From Halomonas litopenaei (GTDB lineage: Bacteria > Pseudomonadota > Gammaproteobacteria > Pseudomonadales > Halomonadaceae): a stretch of 64,000 nucleotides of DNA. The notes beneath the pieces were generated by a model that did no database searches, was not told the DNA's origin, and saw nothing but the letters and a program-made list of their open reading frames with translations. The stretch is from contig NZ_PXNS01000004.1 of NCBI RefSeq assembly GCF_003045775.1, positions 186,001 through 250,000 on the forward strand, in the 5' to 3' direction. Positions 1-7,606 of this stretch are shown here, one piece after another; within the stretch, counting starts at the first letter, position 1; each line of letters opens with the position of its first letter. The position numbers were made by a program, and so were the translations under genes.

Positions 1-217
1 CGGTATAAAAGCGGCCCGGGGCCGCTGTGCGCCATTTGTAAGGCAGGGGGTGGTGATCGAGACGACAAGTCGCCTCTACTGTCTCGGCCATGTAGCCGCC
101 TGGCTTAAGAAGCCTGAGGTATCACAGCTAACGAGGGGGATCGGGAAGAGCGGATGTCAGAGGTCCGTGTGATAGGCTTTGCGAGATATTCGATGGCGAA
201 AAGGCACGAGGTAGGGA
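1..217. other. Noncoding leader at the window edge
   Basis: No open frame here has a convincing start. A short GC-rich hairpin occurs at 11-25 (GCGGCC arms, CGG loop) without a following T-run, so I do not call a terminator. The stretch ends in the GAGG ribosome binding site (209-212) of the next gene. It probably contains that gene's promoter, but no clear -35/-10 pair is visible. Confidence 0.4.
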
Positions 218-2035
218 ATGACGGATCATGGTCAGGATAACCACGAGTCTCATCCAGTGGGACACGAGGTAGCCAATACCAAGCACCGGCGGCAGAGGTT
301 TGGCCTGAGTGAGCATTGGCGTGAGCAAGCTCGGAAGGTGGCTTCTGGTGAGCTTGATGATGCCGCAGAGACTTCGCCTACGCCCGATACAGGACCCTCT
401 TCCTCATTTCCCAATGCATCACACGATGATGAGCCACCGGCCACTTTAAAGTCCCTCTTTAGTGACCCCGATCTCCAAGCTGCGCTCAATGCTCCTTGGC
501 CTTCCTGGCCGGCAGCGCCTGATTTGAGCAGTGAATCTGGTGCTGGGGGCATGGGGTTATTTGGAGCGCGCCAAGCGCCAAAGCAATCTCGTCACGATAG
601 ACAAGTAGCCGATGTCATGTCCATGCTTCAAGGACAGTTTTATCTCACTACTAATGAGTCGAGAAGCCCACTGCTGACTGATAAGTTTACGGGCGAGACT
701 TTGCCACATTTCGACCCAAAGATCCTTGAGAGGCTGAAGGGAGAGTATTGGAGAACCTCCATAGGAAGGCAGCAGGATGTCTCCTATGGTGTCATCAGGT
801 CTGCCATCAGCAATTTTGTTTATGGTGCTATCCCCGAGGCTGTTCTACCGGTTTACGGTCGTGCAGGCGTTGACTTGAACAGTGGTCGACGTGCGCTGAT
901 CTTGGGGAATCAATGCTTGATTTTTTCACCGGGCTTATCGAGCTATGAGATACGGACTGGGATTCCCCATGTCATGCCTCGAGAAAGCTTGCCGGTGTGT
1001 GTTCCTGATAACGTTGGGAATGTGCTTCCTCAATCGATATCTACTTTATTCGATGTCACTTCGCTGCCGAAAGATAGTGACCTGTTGGTGATTGCCTGGA
1101 TGGTCATGGCCTGGCGCTCAGATAGTGCGCCCGTGTTGCTTGAGTTGTTAGGTGAGCCTACTCCTGAGCTGATCGATTCACAGAAGATGCTGAAGACGGT
1201 CATAGACCCGGCGAGTAGTCTGTTTGAGATCGAGGTTCCCAAGTCGATAAAGCAAGTGGATATTCGGGCGCAGTGCCATTACCTGATGAGTTTCCATCGA
1301 GTGGATTCGCTGTCCAAAACACAGCAGAAAGGCTTGCTTTCGATCATGCAGGGAAAGGCAATGGAGTGGCGCACGAAAACGAAGCGTTCTGGGGTAGATC
1401 TTTCCGTCCGTTGTGCGGTCATGCTGAATAGCAGCGAGAGTGTAGTGACCTATGCACCGCTATCCGACGCTACCTTGAGCATAGAGCTGGATGATGCAGG
1501 AGGGGGCAAATCTCAAAATGCTGTGGAGGATCGCAGCATGGCGGAGAGAACCATCATTCATGGCCTTCTCCAAATATTTGGCTATGTTAACCAGTTCTGG
1601 AGCCATGTTGAAAATGATCGACAATGCGACCGCTATGGTGGTTTGCGAGACCTATGCCGGATAGGTGTACTGGTGGCTGATGCTTTGGGTCGAGATACTG
1701 CCGAATTCTGGCAACAACTTGATGCCAACCAGCAAAGTCGTCGCGATTATGAGCTGGAGGAAAATCCTGTCGCGATGGCCGTGAAGCGTCTCATCGATGC
1801 GTCGGAAGATGGACGGATAGAGGCCACGGTCAAGGATTGGCTTGTGCTGCTCGATGGGTATCGCCCTGAGCCTGATCCTTCAGGTTCCTGGCCTGTCACG
1901 TCCCGAGGGTTGGCGGCCAAGTTCAAGCAGAGCAGGGCCTTGCTTGCGACGTTCGGGGTTCAGCTTGTCCCTCTCGAGAAACGTGGCCCCTATGGGCGCT
2001 GGCGTGCCTCATGCGATGCCTCTCGCCAGAAGTAG
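218..2035 (+). CDS. Island protein resembling mobile-element helicase ATPase, P-loop lost
   Basis: A 605-residue protein. The first 120 or so residues are polar and disordered-looking. From about residue 200 the layout resembles the ATPase proteins of plasmids and integrative elements: a 'DLNSGRRALIL' strand region, a 'PRESLPVCVP' proline strand, then 'VIAWMVMAWRS' followed by a hydrophobic strand and '...LGEP' near residue 305. There the family has a Walker A motif such as GEQGSGKST. Here the glycine-lysine-serine residues are missing (GEPTPELIDSQK). Downstream 'IDPASS' and 'VMLNSSESV' match the places where the family has 'IDPN' and 'ILNGIE'. The resemblance is from memory of the family, not alignment. 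Base composition is visibly less GC-rich than the core genes, consistent with acquisition. It may bind DNA or partners without hydrolysing ATP. Start ATG is preceded by GAGG. Confidence 0.6.
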   Translation: MTDHGQDNHESHPVGHEVANTKHRRQRFGLSEHWREQARKVASGELDDAAETSPTPDTGPSSSFPNASHDDEPPATLKSLFSDPDLQAALNAPWPSWPAAPDLSSESGAGGMGLFGARQAPKQSRHDRQVADVMSMLQGQFYLTTNESRSPLLTDKFTGETLPHFDPKILERLKGEYWRTSIGRQQDVSYGVIRSAISNFVYGAIPEAVLPVYGRAGVDLNSGRRALILGNQCLIFSPGLSSYEIRTGIPHVMPRESLPVCVPDNVGNVLPQSISTLFDVTSLPKDSDLLVIAWMVMAWRSDSAPVLLELLGEPTPELIDSQKMLKTVIDPASSLFEIEVPKSIKQVDIRAQCHYLMSFHRVDSLSKTQQKGLLSIMQGKAMEWRTKTKRSGVDLSVRCAVMLNSSESVVTYAPLSDATLSIELDDAGGGKSQNAVEDRSMAERTIIHGLLQIFGYVNQFWSHVENDRQCDRYGGLRDLCRIGVLVADALGRDTAEFWQQLDANQQSRRDYELEENPVAMAVKRLIDASEDGRIEATVKDWLVLLDGYRPEPDPSGSWPVTSRGLAAKFKQSRALLATFGVQLVPLEKRGPYGRWRASCDASRQK

Positions 2036-2157
2036 CGATGGGCTGCCTAGAGCGTGCAAACTGGTATTGGGTTAGACATTGTGACTTATAAATCTAAAAA
2101 AACATGAAAATCGACATCCTGCGGCGCTCATGTTGTACGATAATCCATCGCAATGTC

Positions 2158-2532
2158 TCAATCTCCATCGCTTTGGTGGGTCTCTACCCACTGTCTGAGC
2201 AGGGCATGGCCAACCCCCGAGGGCAGTCGTCGCCCCTGCTCCCACTCCTGCAAGGTTCGCACGCTGACTCCCAGATCGGCCGCCAGCGCTGTCTGGCTCA
2301 TGCCACGAATCCGGCGTAGGGCCATGACGTCACGTAGCAGTCGACGGGTCGGTTCCTTGCGTTCCATCCTGGCGAGGCGACGATCTCCCCAGGGATCGTG
2401 GGATGACGATTCTTCTTGGCTGCCACGGGTGTTGTGAGGGAACGAGAGGGAGGGAAACATCGAAGTCGGAAACATTGCAGGCACCATGTTGAGAGAGGTA
2501 GGACGGGTCCGCCTAGGACGGACCCATACCAT
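2158..2532 (-). CDS. XRE-type helix-turn-helix regulator (YiaG-like)
   Basis: About 124 residues. The C-terminal half is a compact Cro/C1-type helix-turn-helix: 'MSQTALAADLGVSVRTLQEW' then 'EQGRRLPSG' and a short final helix, the pattern seen in YiaG-like and HigA-like regulators. The N-terminal half is low in recognisable structure, and translation could instead start at a TTG at 2541 or an internal ATG. It lies immediately downstream of the Gp2-type gene on the same strand, so the two are probably co-transcribed. A likely role is autoregulation of this element module. No toxin-like partner is adjacent, so an antitoxin role is not supported. Confidence 0.72.
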   Translation of the reverse strand: MVWVRPRRTRPTSLNMVPAMFPTSMFPSLSFPHNTRGSQEESSSHDPWGDRRLARMERKEPTRRLLRDVMALRRIRGMSQTALAADLGVSVRTLQEWEQGRRLPSGVGHALLRQWVETHQSDGD

Positions 2533-2541
2533 GTCACTCAA

Positions 2542-3237
2542 TCACCAAAGACGACTGCCATCGAAGACATGCGCCCTCTGGCCGAACGGTTTACTGAAGG
2601 CCTTGCACAGATAGCTGGCCATGAATACCGCCTCATTCATGGCTATCCAGTCATCCCGATGCAGGGCGCAGGACCAGGGCTCTTTTGTGACCGGGTCTTT
2701 GCAGACATGGATCAGCTGATGGAAGCGTGGATCGTCATGATCGAACCCCATTGCCTTCAACCAGGAACGCATCATGCGGTGGTAGAGGTTGTTGAATGAG
2801 TAGACCCCGAACCAATCTGGACCGAACGCCCCCAGGCTGTCGTAGGCGTTCCTGTTGAGCATGATCATCAGGTGGTAGTGCGGCTTGTCGCTGTTGACCT
2901 GCTCGCGTGCCCACAGGTAGTGCAGCTGGGTCGGGTACTTGGTTTGCCTCCGCTTGAGCTCGTAGCGGAAGAAGTAGAAGAACCGTGCCAGCACGGCGTT
3001 GGTCTCATGCATCGGCAGACGCGGCATCTCATCCGGGAAGTGGAGATCCACGCGAAAGATGAAGGTGGAATGGTTGATCCGTGTCACGGCGTCAAGGGTC
3101 TGCAAGGACCGTTCCAGGTAGTTCACGACCAGTGGGCCATCTGTCCAATGCTGGACGTCAAAGCCTCGATAGATGTCTTCGTAGTGAAGGCGCAGCTTGT
3201 CGTTAAGCGGATGGCAGAGGGGGTGATGTTGAAACAT
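2542..3237 (-). CDS. Inovirus Gp2 / YagK-YfjJ family protein, possible HUH replication protein
   Basis: 231 residues, resembling the inovirus Gp2 / YagK / YfjJ family found in prophages and islands. Two features suggest an HUH endonuclease fold: H-Y-H at residues 120-122 in a hydrophobic strand (KPHYHLMIML), and Y209-L-C-K212 in a C-terminal helix, matching the metal-binding HUH motif and the YxxK nucleophile motif of one-tyrosine rolling-circle initiators. These residues are visible in the sequence; the catalytic assignment is inference. The upstream 770-bp noncoding stretch contains several hairpins that would suit a nicking origin. The HTH gene follows almost without spacing. Confidence 0.7.
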   Translation of the reverse strand: MFQHHPLCHPLNDKLRLHYEDIYRGFDVQHWTDGPLVVNYLERSLQTLDAVTRINHSTFIFRVDLHFPDEMPRLPMHETNAVLARFFYFFRYELKRRQTKYPTQLHYLWAREQVNSDKPHYHLMIMLNRNAYDSLGAFGPDWFGVYSFNNLYHRMMRSWLKAMGFDHDDPRFHQLIHVCKDPVTKEPWSCALHRDDWIAMNEAVFMASYLCKAFSKPFGQRAHVFDGSRLW

Positions 3238-3431
3238 GAGGAGATACCTCGCTGTGGGAATGGTGAAAGATTCCGCAGCGATGGTCTTGTCGATCGATAG
3301 GAGGATAATAGGAAGCGGTATGTACTGACCTTGATGTGATGCTGTCGCTCACTTGAACTTCATCATCAGGCGTTTTCCAGTCGCCTGTGAGGTCAATCCC
3401 TAGAAGGTCATGTTGGGTGATGGTTTCATTG

Positions 3432-3456
3432 GGAGTGGTCTGTATGGGACCACTCC
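3432..3456. repeat. Inverted repeat, 9-bp arms
   Basis: GGAGTGGTC (3432-3440) and GACCACTCC (3448-3456) form a perfect 9-bp stem with a 7-base loop. No T-run follows on either strand, so a terminator is unlikely. It may be an operator or part of a replication origin for the neighbouring Gp2-type protein. Confidence 0.6.
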
Positions 3457-3479
3457 TCGGATGATCCTTCATGATCCTG

Positions 3480-3505
3480 GATGGGCTTTCACAAGTGAGC
3501 CCATC
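3480..3505. repeat. Inverted repeat, GATGGGC stem extended by TCAC/GTGA
   Basis: GATGGGC(T) at 3480-3487 pairs with (A)GCCCATC at 3498-3505. Inside, TCAC and GTGA can pair around an AA loop, making an extended, slightly bulged hairpin. It lies 24 bases from the previous inverted repeat. Confidence 0.55.
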
Positions 3506-3581
3506 ATGACCTAGTGACCTATCCCTGTAGACCCTGTTAGGAGTCTAGTGAATCTCCCTATAATACTTACCCGTCAGTGAC

Positions 3582-3621
3582 GCATGTCGGAACCCCAGGG
3601 AAACGCTATCCCTGGACATGC
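3582..3621. repeat. Compound inverted repeat downstream of TATAAT
   Basis: GCATGT (3582-3587) and CCAGGG (3595-3600) pair with CCCTGG (3610-3615) and ACATGC (3616-3621). The result is a two-part stem with one internal bulge. It starts about 18 bases after the TATAAT hexamer at 3559, so a transcript from that promoter would begin with this hairpin. Confidence 0.5.
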
Positions 3622-4003
3622 CAATCGCCCCAGTTTTCTGGCGAATGAGGTGTCACTAACTTTCTCGGGAAATTCCGTTATCGATCCGTACAAGACACCG
3701 CGACGCGATGACGTCACGGTTTCGCTGCATCCCATCTCACAGCGCTGTAAAATATTACGTCGTCCTGGCTTGTCATCCTGGGAAACATCGGACGGATGTT
3801 CTGAAACATGCTCAGGAAGCCGACGGAGGCCGGAAAACCCGGCTTTTTCCCGTAGCTGACGTATACCTCGATGATGTTGCGGGTGTGTCGCCCAGGATCT
3901 TGCCCGTTGTCGATTCAATCGAATTTCAAACCTGTACTACCTCCTTGAAGCCCCAGACGGGTGGCTTCGTTCTCATGTCTTTTTCGATGGAAGAGGTAAT
4001 GTC

Positions 4004-4336
4004 ATGTCCATGTCTTGTCCCAGCTGTGGCGCGTTGCGGGTCGTGTCGCGCCATCGCGGGCGGAAGGTAGGAGGCTCCACGGGGGCGGTGGCCGGTACCG
4101 CCAGTGGGGCGGCCGGCGCCTGGAGTGGCGCCGAGGCCGGAGCCCTGGTGGGCGCAGTAGGCGGTCCGGTCGGGATCGCTGTCGGCAGTATCGCCGGAGC
4201 CGTCTTTGGTGGATTGGTCGGTGGCACGGCAGGCGGTGTCGCTGGGGCACGGCTGGGTAGTCAGCTGGATGATCAGGTGCTCGACAATCTCGAGTGCCGT
4301 GCCTGCGGCCACACCTTTCGTCCCCATATCGATTGA
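4004..4336 (+). CDS. Zinc-ribbon protein with glycine-zipper membrane insert
   Basis: 110 residues. C5-P-S-C8 near the N terminus and C98-R-A-C101 near the C terminus form the two halves of a zinc ribbon. The intervening 65 or so residues are almost entirely Gly, Ala, Val and Ser in G-x-x-x-G spacing, typical of glycine-zipper membrane hairpins. The protein is thus a metal-binding head closed around a two-pass glycine-zipper segment. The start ATG is preceded by AAGAGG. It is the first plus-strand gene after the hairpin-rich region and precedes the recombination operon. Function unknown; membrane location is inferred from composition. Confidence 0.7.
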   Translation: MSMSCPSCGALRVVSRHRGRKVGGSTGAVAGTASGAAGAWSGAEAGALVGAVGGPVGIAVGSIAGAVFGGLVGGTAGGVAGARLGSQLDDQVLDNLECRACGHTFRPHID

Positions 4337-4361
4337 CCCCTAAAGATCCGTCTCACGAGTC

Positions 4362-4379
4362 CATCGCTGCTCAGCGATG
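4362..4379. repeat. Hairpin between zinc-ribbon gene and DUF932 gene
   Basis: CATCGCTG (4362-4369) and CAGCGATG (4372-4379) form a perfect 8-bp stem with a CT loop. No T-run follows. It may modulate read-through into the downstream operon. Confidence 0.45.
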
Positions 4380-4474
4380 ATCCCGCGACTCCCTTTATCA
4401 ACATGCTCACGGTCGGCCTGCTTCCTTGGGGAGCGGGCTGTTATGCAGTGCTCGACTCTCAAGGAGCTTTCCCC

Positions 4475-5443
4475 ATGGCACACCTGATCGAACAAATGGC
4501 CTACGTTGGCGATACCCCCTGGCATGGCCTGGGCCAGCAGCTGTCTCGTCATCAGCCGCTGGAAGTCTGGCGACAGCAGGCCGGCATGGACTGGCACATC
4601 GAGGAATCCCTGGTGCGCTTCATTGCCGACGGCGCTGGCCACCTGGGCAGCATCCATTCCTTCCCCGAGCAGAAAGTGCTCTACCGCTCCGATACCAAGG
4701 ATCCACTGTCGGTGGTCTCCCAGCGTTACAAGGTGGTGCAACCGGAGGAGGTGTTGGAGTTCTACCGTGATCTCACGGAATACGCGGGATACGAATTGGA
4801 GACGGCCGGGGTGCTCAAGGGTGGCCGCAAGTTCTGGGCCCTGGCGCGCAGCGGCCTGGGCGGGGCATTGAAGGGCCAGGATCAGGTCAACGACTACCTG
4901 CTGCTGGCCACTTCCTGCGACGGCTCGTTGGCCACCGTCGCCACCCCGACGTCCGTGCGGGTGGTCTGCAACAACACCCTGACCATCGCGGTGGATGGCA
5001 CCTCCCAGGGCGTGAAAGTGCCACATAGCACCGAGTTTCGCCCTCAGCTGGTCAAGCAGCAGCTGGGGATCTCCGTGTCCCAGTGGGACGACTTCATGTA
5101 CCGCTTGAAGACCCTGGCTGAGCGCAAGGTCAGCCAGGAGGAAGCGAGAACCTACTTCCAGTCGGTGGTCTGCAACGCCGAGGCGCCGATGGACGATCCG
5201 TCCAAGCTGCCCAACGTTCGCGCCCTCAATCGCGTCCAGAAGCTCTATCAGGGTGAGGGGCGCGGCTCTCAGCTGTGCACGGCGCAAGGCACCGCCTGGG
5301 GCTTACTCAATGCGGTCACCGAGTACGTGGATCACGAGAAGCGCGCCCGCAGCAACGACTACCGCATGGACTCCGCCTGGTTCGGCCAGGGCGCCGGCCT
5401 CAAGGACAAGGCGCTGGAGTCTGCCCTTGCGCTGGTGGGCTGA
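4475..5443 (+). CDS. DUF932 / TIGR03299 phage-plasmid family protein
   Basis: 322 residues. It resembles the DUF932 (TIGR03299) proteins common on phages, plasmids and integrative elements: an early 'DTPWHGLGQQL' segment, 'VVSQRYKVVQPEEVLEFY' at about residues 85-105, 'VRVVCNNTL' in the middle, and a C-terminal helical part ending 'KALESALALV'. Biochemical function is not established. I chose the ATG at 4475 because AAGGAG lies 8 bases upstream and the protein begins with the family's usual N terminus; an upstream in-frame ATG at 4403 lacks a binding site. It heads an operon with ERF and YqaJ genes, implying a role in element recombination or DNA maintenance. Confidence 0.85.
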   Translation: MAHLIEQMAYVGDTPWHGLGQQLSRHQPLEVWRQQAGMDWHIEESLVRFIADGAGHLGSIHSFPEQKVLYRSDTKDPLSVVSQRYKVVQPEEVLEFYRDLTEYAGYELETAGVLKGGRKFWALARSGLGGALKGQDQVNDYLLLATSCDGSLATVATPTSVRVVCNNTLTIAVDGTSQGVKVPHSTEFRPQLVKQQLGISVSQWDDFMYRLKTLAERKVSQEEARTYFQSVVCNAEAPMDDPSKLPNVRALNRVQKLYQGEGRGSQLCTAQGTAWGLLNAVTEYVDHEKRARSNDYRMDSAWFGQGAGLKDKALESALALVG

Positions 5444-5490
5444 TCATCACTCAGCAAAACATCCACCCAGCCTTTCCCTCATCGCGGCAG

Positions 5491-5520
5491 AGCGCCCGGC
5501 CCCTTCAAAGGCCGGGCGCT
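5491..5520 (+). terminator. Strong hairpin downstream of the DUF932 gene
   Basis: AGCGCCCGGCC (5491-5501) and GGCCGGGCGCT (5510-5520) form a perfect 11-bp GC-rich stem, followed by ACTGTTT. The short T-run suggests partial termination. It ends about 10 bases before the ribosome binding site of the next gene, so it could act as an intra-operon attenuator. Confidence 0.6.
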
Positions 5521-5539
5521 ACTGTTTCAGGAGATACCA

Positions 5540-5725
5540 ATGCAATCGCCCATGACGTTCGAGATATGCCGGGCCCTGACCCAGCTGACCCGTCAGCTGC
5601 TGGAGGCCGGCGAACAGGCAACCGAAACCCACGTTCTGGCCAAGGGGCAGGTCTATCGCGTGGCCGTGTCCCTGGAGCCGGTCCCGATCGAGCAGCTCCC
5701 TGACGTCATCCAACGCTATCGATAA
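5540..5725 (+). CDS. Small 61-residue island protein
   Basis: 61 residues, mostly one or two amphipathic helices then a short strand ('KGQVYRVAVSLEPVPIE'). It has a good AGGAG ribosome binding site 6-7 bases before the ATG. It is followed 11 bases later by the ERF gene, whose own GGAG motif lies in the gap. I do not recognise the family. Position inside a recombination operon suggests an accessory to ERF or the exonuclease, but nothing in the sequence proves it. Confidence 0.6.
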   Translation: MQSPMTFEICRALTQLTRQLLEAGEQATETHVLAKGQVYRVAVSLEPVPIEQLPDVIQRYR

Positions 5726-5736
5726 CGGAGGCCATC

Positions 5737-6474
5737 ATGGCAACCCCTATTCATCCCAAGACCGCCAACCAGGCACCGGTCGCACAGGCCACCCAGGACA
5801 GCACCGCGATCATCCAGGTGATCGAGCGGGCCGCACTCAATCCCGAGGTCGACATCGACAAGATGGAGCGTCTGCTCCAGATGCAGGAGCGTGTGCTCGA
5901 CCGCCAGGCGCTGATGGCCTACAGCGCCGCGATGGCGGCCATGCAGACCGAACTGCCGAGCATCGCCGAGCGTGGCAAGACCAACAACGGTCACTACGCC
6001 ACCTTGGAGGACATCGTCGATACCGTGCGCCCGATCATGAAAAAGTACGGCTTCGCGGTGAGCTTCCGCATTCAGACCCAGGAACGCGGCATCCAGGTCA
6101 CCGGCGTGCTGATGCACCAGGACGGCCATCGGGAAGAGACCAGCATGCTGTTGCCGGCCGATACCAGCGGCAGCAAGAACGCCGTTCAGGCCTTCGGCTC
6201 CTCTACCAGCTACGGCAAGCGCTACGTGCTCTGCGCACTGCTCAACATCACCACCCGCGGCCAGGACGACAACGGTCAGGCCGCCGCCCCGGTCAAACTC
6301 GTCACCCCTTTCCAGGCCGGGCAGATCCGGCAGCTGATCGCCGCCTGTCCTCCTGCGACCCAGGAGTGGTTCGTCGGCAAGTACGGCGACGCTGAGCAGG
6401 TGCCGCGCGGCGACTTCGACAGATTGCGTGCCTCCCTGCAGAAGCGGGCGCAGCCCAACCATCAACATCACTGA
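5737..6474 (+). CDS. erf: ERF family single-strand annealing protein
   Basis: 245 residues, matching the ERF recombinase family that anneals complementary single strands in phage and plasmid recombination. Supporting segments are 'AYSAAMAAMQTELPSI' near residue 68, 'YATLEDIVDTVRPIMKKYGF' at about 88-107, and 'SYGKRYVLCALLNI' at about 155-170, all ERF hallmarks. The C-terminal 60 residues are a separate small domain. It is followed 60 bases later by a YqaJ-type nuclease, giving an annealase/exonuclease pair comparable in role to lambda Bet/Exo. Confidence 0.9.
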   Translation: MATPIHPKTANQAPVAQATQDSTAIIQVIERAALNPEVDIDKMERLLQMQERVLDRQALMAYSAAMAAMQTELPSIAERGKTNNGHYATLEDIVDTVRPIMKKYGFAVSFRIQTQERGIQVTGVLMHQDGHREETSMLLPADTSGSKNAVQAFGSSTSYGKRYVLCALLNITTRGQDDNGQAAAPVKLVTPFQAGQIRQLIAACPPATQEWFVGKYGDAEQVPRGDFDRLRASLQKRAQPNHQHH

Positions 6475-6534
6475 TCGGGCGGCGAAGGGACCTCCCCTCG
6501 CGGCCTATGCCGTGTCATCGAGAAGGAGAACGTC

Positions 6535-7146
6535 ATGCAGATACTGGCGCTGGACCAGGGCACGCCCGAGTGGCATGCCGCCCGTCTGGGTATCGTCACC
6601 ATGTCCGAGCTGAAGACTCTGCTGGTCAAGGGCAAGGGACCGGGCGGCTTCGGTGCCGGGGCCCTCAGCTACATGCATCAACTGATCGGAGAGCGCATCA
6701 CCGGCGAGCCGTCCGATGCCTTTCAGGGCAATGCCCACACCCAGCGCGGCCATGAGCTGGAGCCCGTGGCCCGGGAGCTCTATCACGAGGCCACCGGTCT
6801 GCCCCGCCTGGCGCAGGTCGGCATCATCCTCAACCACGGTGTGGGCTATTCGCCGGACTGCCTGGTGGATACCAATGGCTTGGTGGAGATCAAGACCAAG
6901 CTGCCCAAGTACCAGATCGAGCTGCTGCTGGCCGACGAGCTACCTCAAGAGCACGTCGCTCAGTGCCAGGGCGGCCTGTGGGTCAGCGAGCGGGAATGGA
7001 TCGACTTCGTTAGCTACTGGCCGGGGATGCCGCTGTTCGTGAAGCGGGCCTACCGGGACGAGGTGATGATTCGCACCATCGCCGAGCGGGTCGAGGCCTT
7101 CTACGAGGAGCTTGATCGTCGCATGGCCATGGTCATGGCGGCCTGA
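6535..7146 (+). CDS. YqaJ-type viral recombinase exonuclease
   Basis: 203 residues with the YqaJ / lambda-exonuclease fold of the PD-(D/E)xK superfamily. Visible motifs are an early 'GTPEWHAARLGI' substrate-loop start, 'RGHELEPVARELY' (conserved Glu), 'YSPDCLVD' (metal Asp), 'LVEIKTK' (the E-x-K pair) and 'HVAQCQGGLW' (conserved Gln). All catalytic positions are present. It should resect 5' strands to give tails for the ERF annealase just upstream. It has a GAGAAGGAG-type ribosome binding site and ends the operon ahead of a bidirectional hairpin. Confidence 0.88.
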   Translation: MQILALDQGTPEWHAARLGIVTMSELKTLLVKGKGPGGFGAGALSYMHQLIGERITGEPSDAFQGNAHTQRGHELEPVARELYHEATGLPRLAQVGIILNHGVGYSPDCLVDTNGLVEIKTKLPKYQIELLLADELPQEHVAQCQGGLWVSEREWIDFVSYWPGMPLFVKRAYRDEVMIRTIAERVEAFYEELDRRMAMVMAA

Positions 7147-7249
7147 TGCCTGATGAAAACCTGGTGGATTTACACGCCTAGTGGTTGGCAGTGAGGAGGT
7201 GGTGTCCTTCGCTGAGAGGGGATGCCTTTGAAAAAATAACATGATAATG

Positions 7250-7283
7250 CCGACACAGCTTCCTGCTTAGGAAGCTGTGTCGG
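7250..7283. terminator. Bidirectional terminator-like hairpin
   Basis: CCGACACAGCTTCC (7250-7263) and GGAAGCTGTGTCGG (7270-7283) are a perfect 14-bp stem with a TGCTTA loop. T-runs lie about 15 bases beyond the stem on both sides (plus strand 7298-7304; minus strand from the A-run at 7231-7236). It sits between the convergent recombination operon and int-alpA, so it can end both transcripts, although the T-runs are farther away than usual. Confidence 0.6.
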
Positions 7284-7359
7284 CTGGTGGAGCGGTATTT
7301 TTTTAGTCGGCGGGAATGTTGCGGCTAGGTGGAATGACGAGCGTGTTTTTTTACCCTAT

Positions 7360-7545
7360 TTATGCAAGGTCTCTTTCGGCTATTTTTTCTAGGATCCAGT
7401 CCTGAATTTCTTCCTCTACCCAGGCGACATTTCTTTCTCCCAAGGATACTGGTTTTGGGAATCTTTCTTCGGAAATGTATTTGTAAATGGTGGAGCGTGC
7501 AAGACCTGTAAGGCTGGTGACATCTTTAAGCTTGATTAGTCTCAT
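7360..7545 (-). CDS. alpA: AlpA family regulator / excisionase-like protein
   Basis: 61 residues with a MerR-like winged helix-turn-helix of the AlpA family: 'VTSLTGLARSTIYKYISEER' then 'FPKPVSLGERNVAWVEEEIQ' and 'DWI'. AlpA-type proteins control integrase genes and can act as excision factors in satellite and island systems. It lies 61 bases downstream of the integrase on the same strand, so it is probably co-transcribed and helps set the direction of recombination. Confidence 0.88.
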   Translation of the reverse strand: MRLIKLKDVTSLTGLARSTIYKYISEERFPKPVSLGERNVAWVEEEIQDWILEKIAERDLA

Positions 7546-7606
7546 GGCGCTTTCTCCAGAATTGGCTCATGAGATGTTGTTGGTGTGTAGAAATTTACGT
7601 TGTGAG

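Larger units (their letters stand above)
3238..4003. other. Hairpin-rich noncoding region, candidate origin or control region
   Basis: About 770 bases without a convincing gene. It separates the minus-strand Gp2 gene from the plus-strand zinc-ribbon gene, so it must hold divergent promoters. A perfect -10 hexamer TATAAT lies at 3559-3564, with only a weak -35 (TTAGGA, 3537-3542). Three strong inverted repeats are clustered between 3432 and 3621 and listed separately. Short open frames inside overlap on both strands and lack coding character. Confidence 0.5.

Noticed and set aside
1..217. The other end of the genomic island
   Set aside because: No copy of the yicC 3' end or of TTGGTGGA repeats occurs here, and the adjacent gene is still mobile-element-like, so the end lies beyond the window.
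2158..3237. A toxin-antitoxin pair formed by the HTH gene and its neighbour
   Set aside because: The neighbour is a Gp2/YagK-type protein of 231 residues with no toxin features.
3574..3918. Short open frames on both strands in the 3238-4003 interval
   Set aside because: They overlap each other and the hairpin cluster, lack ribosome binding sites, and read as random composition.
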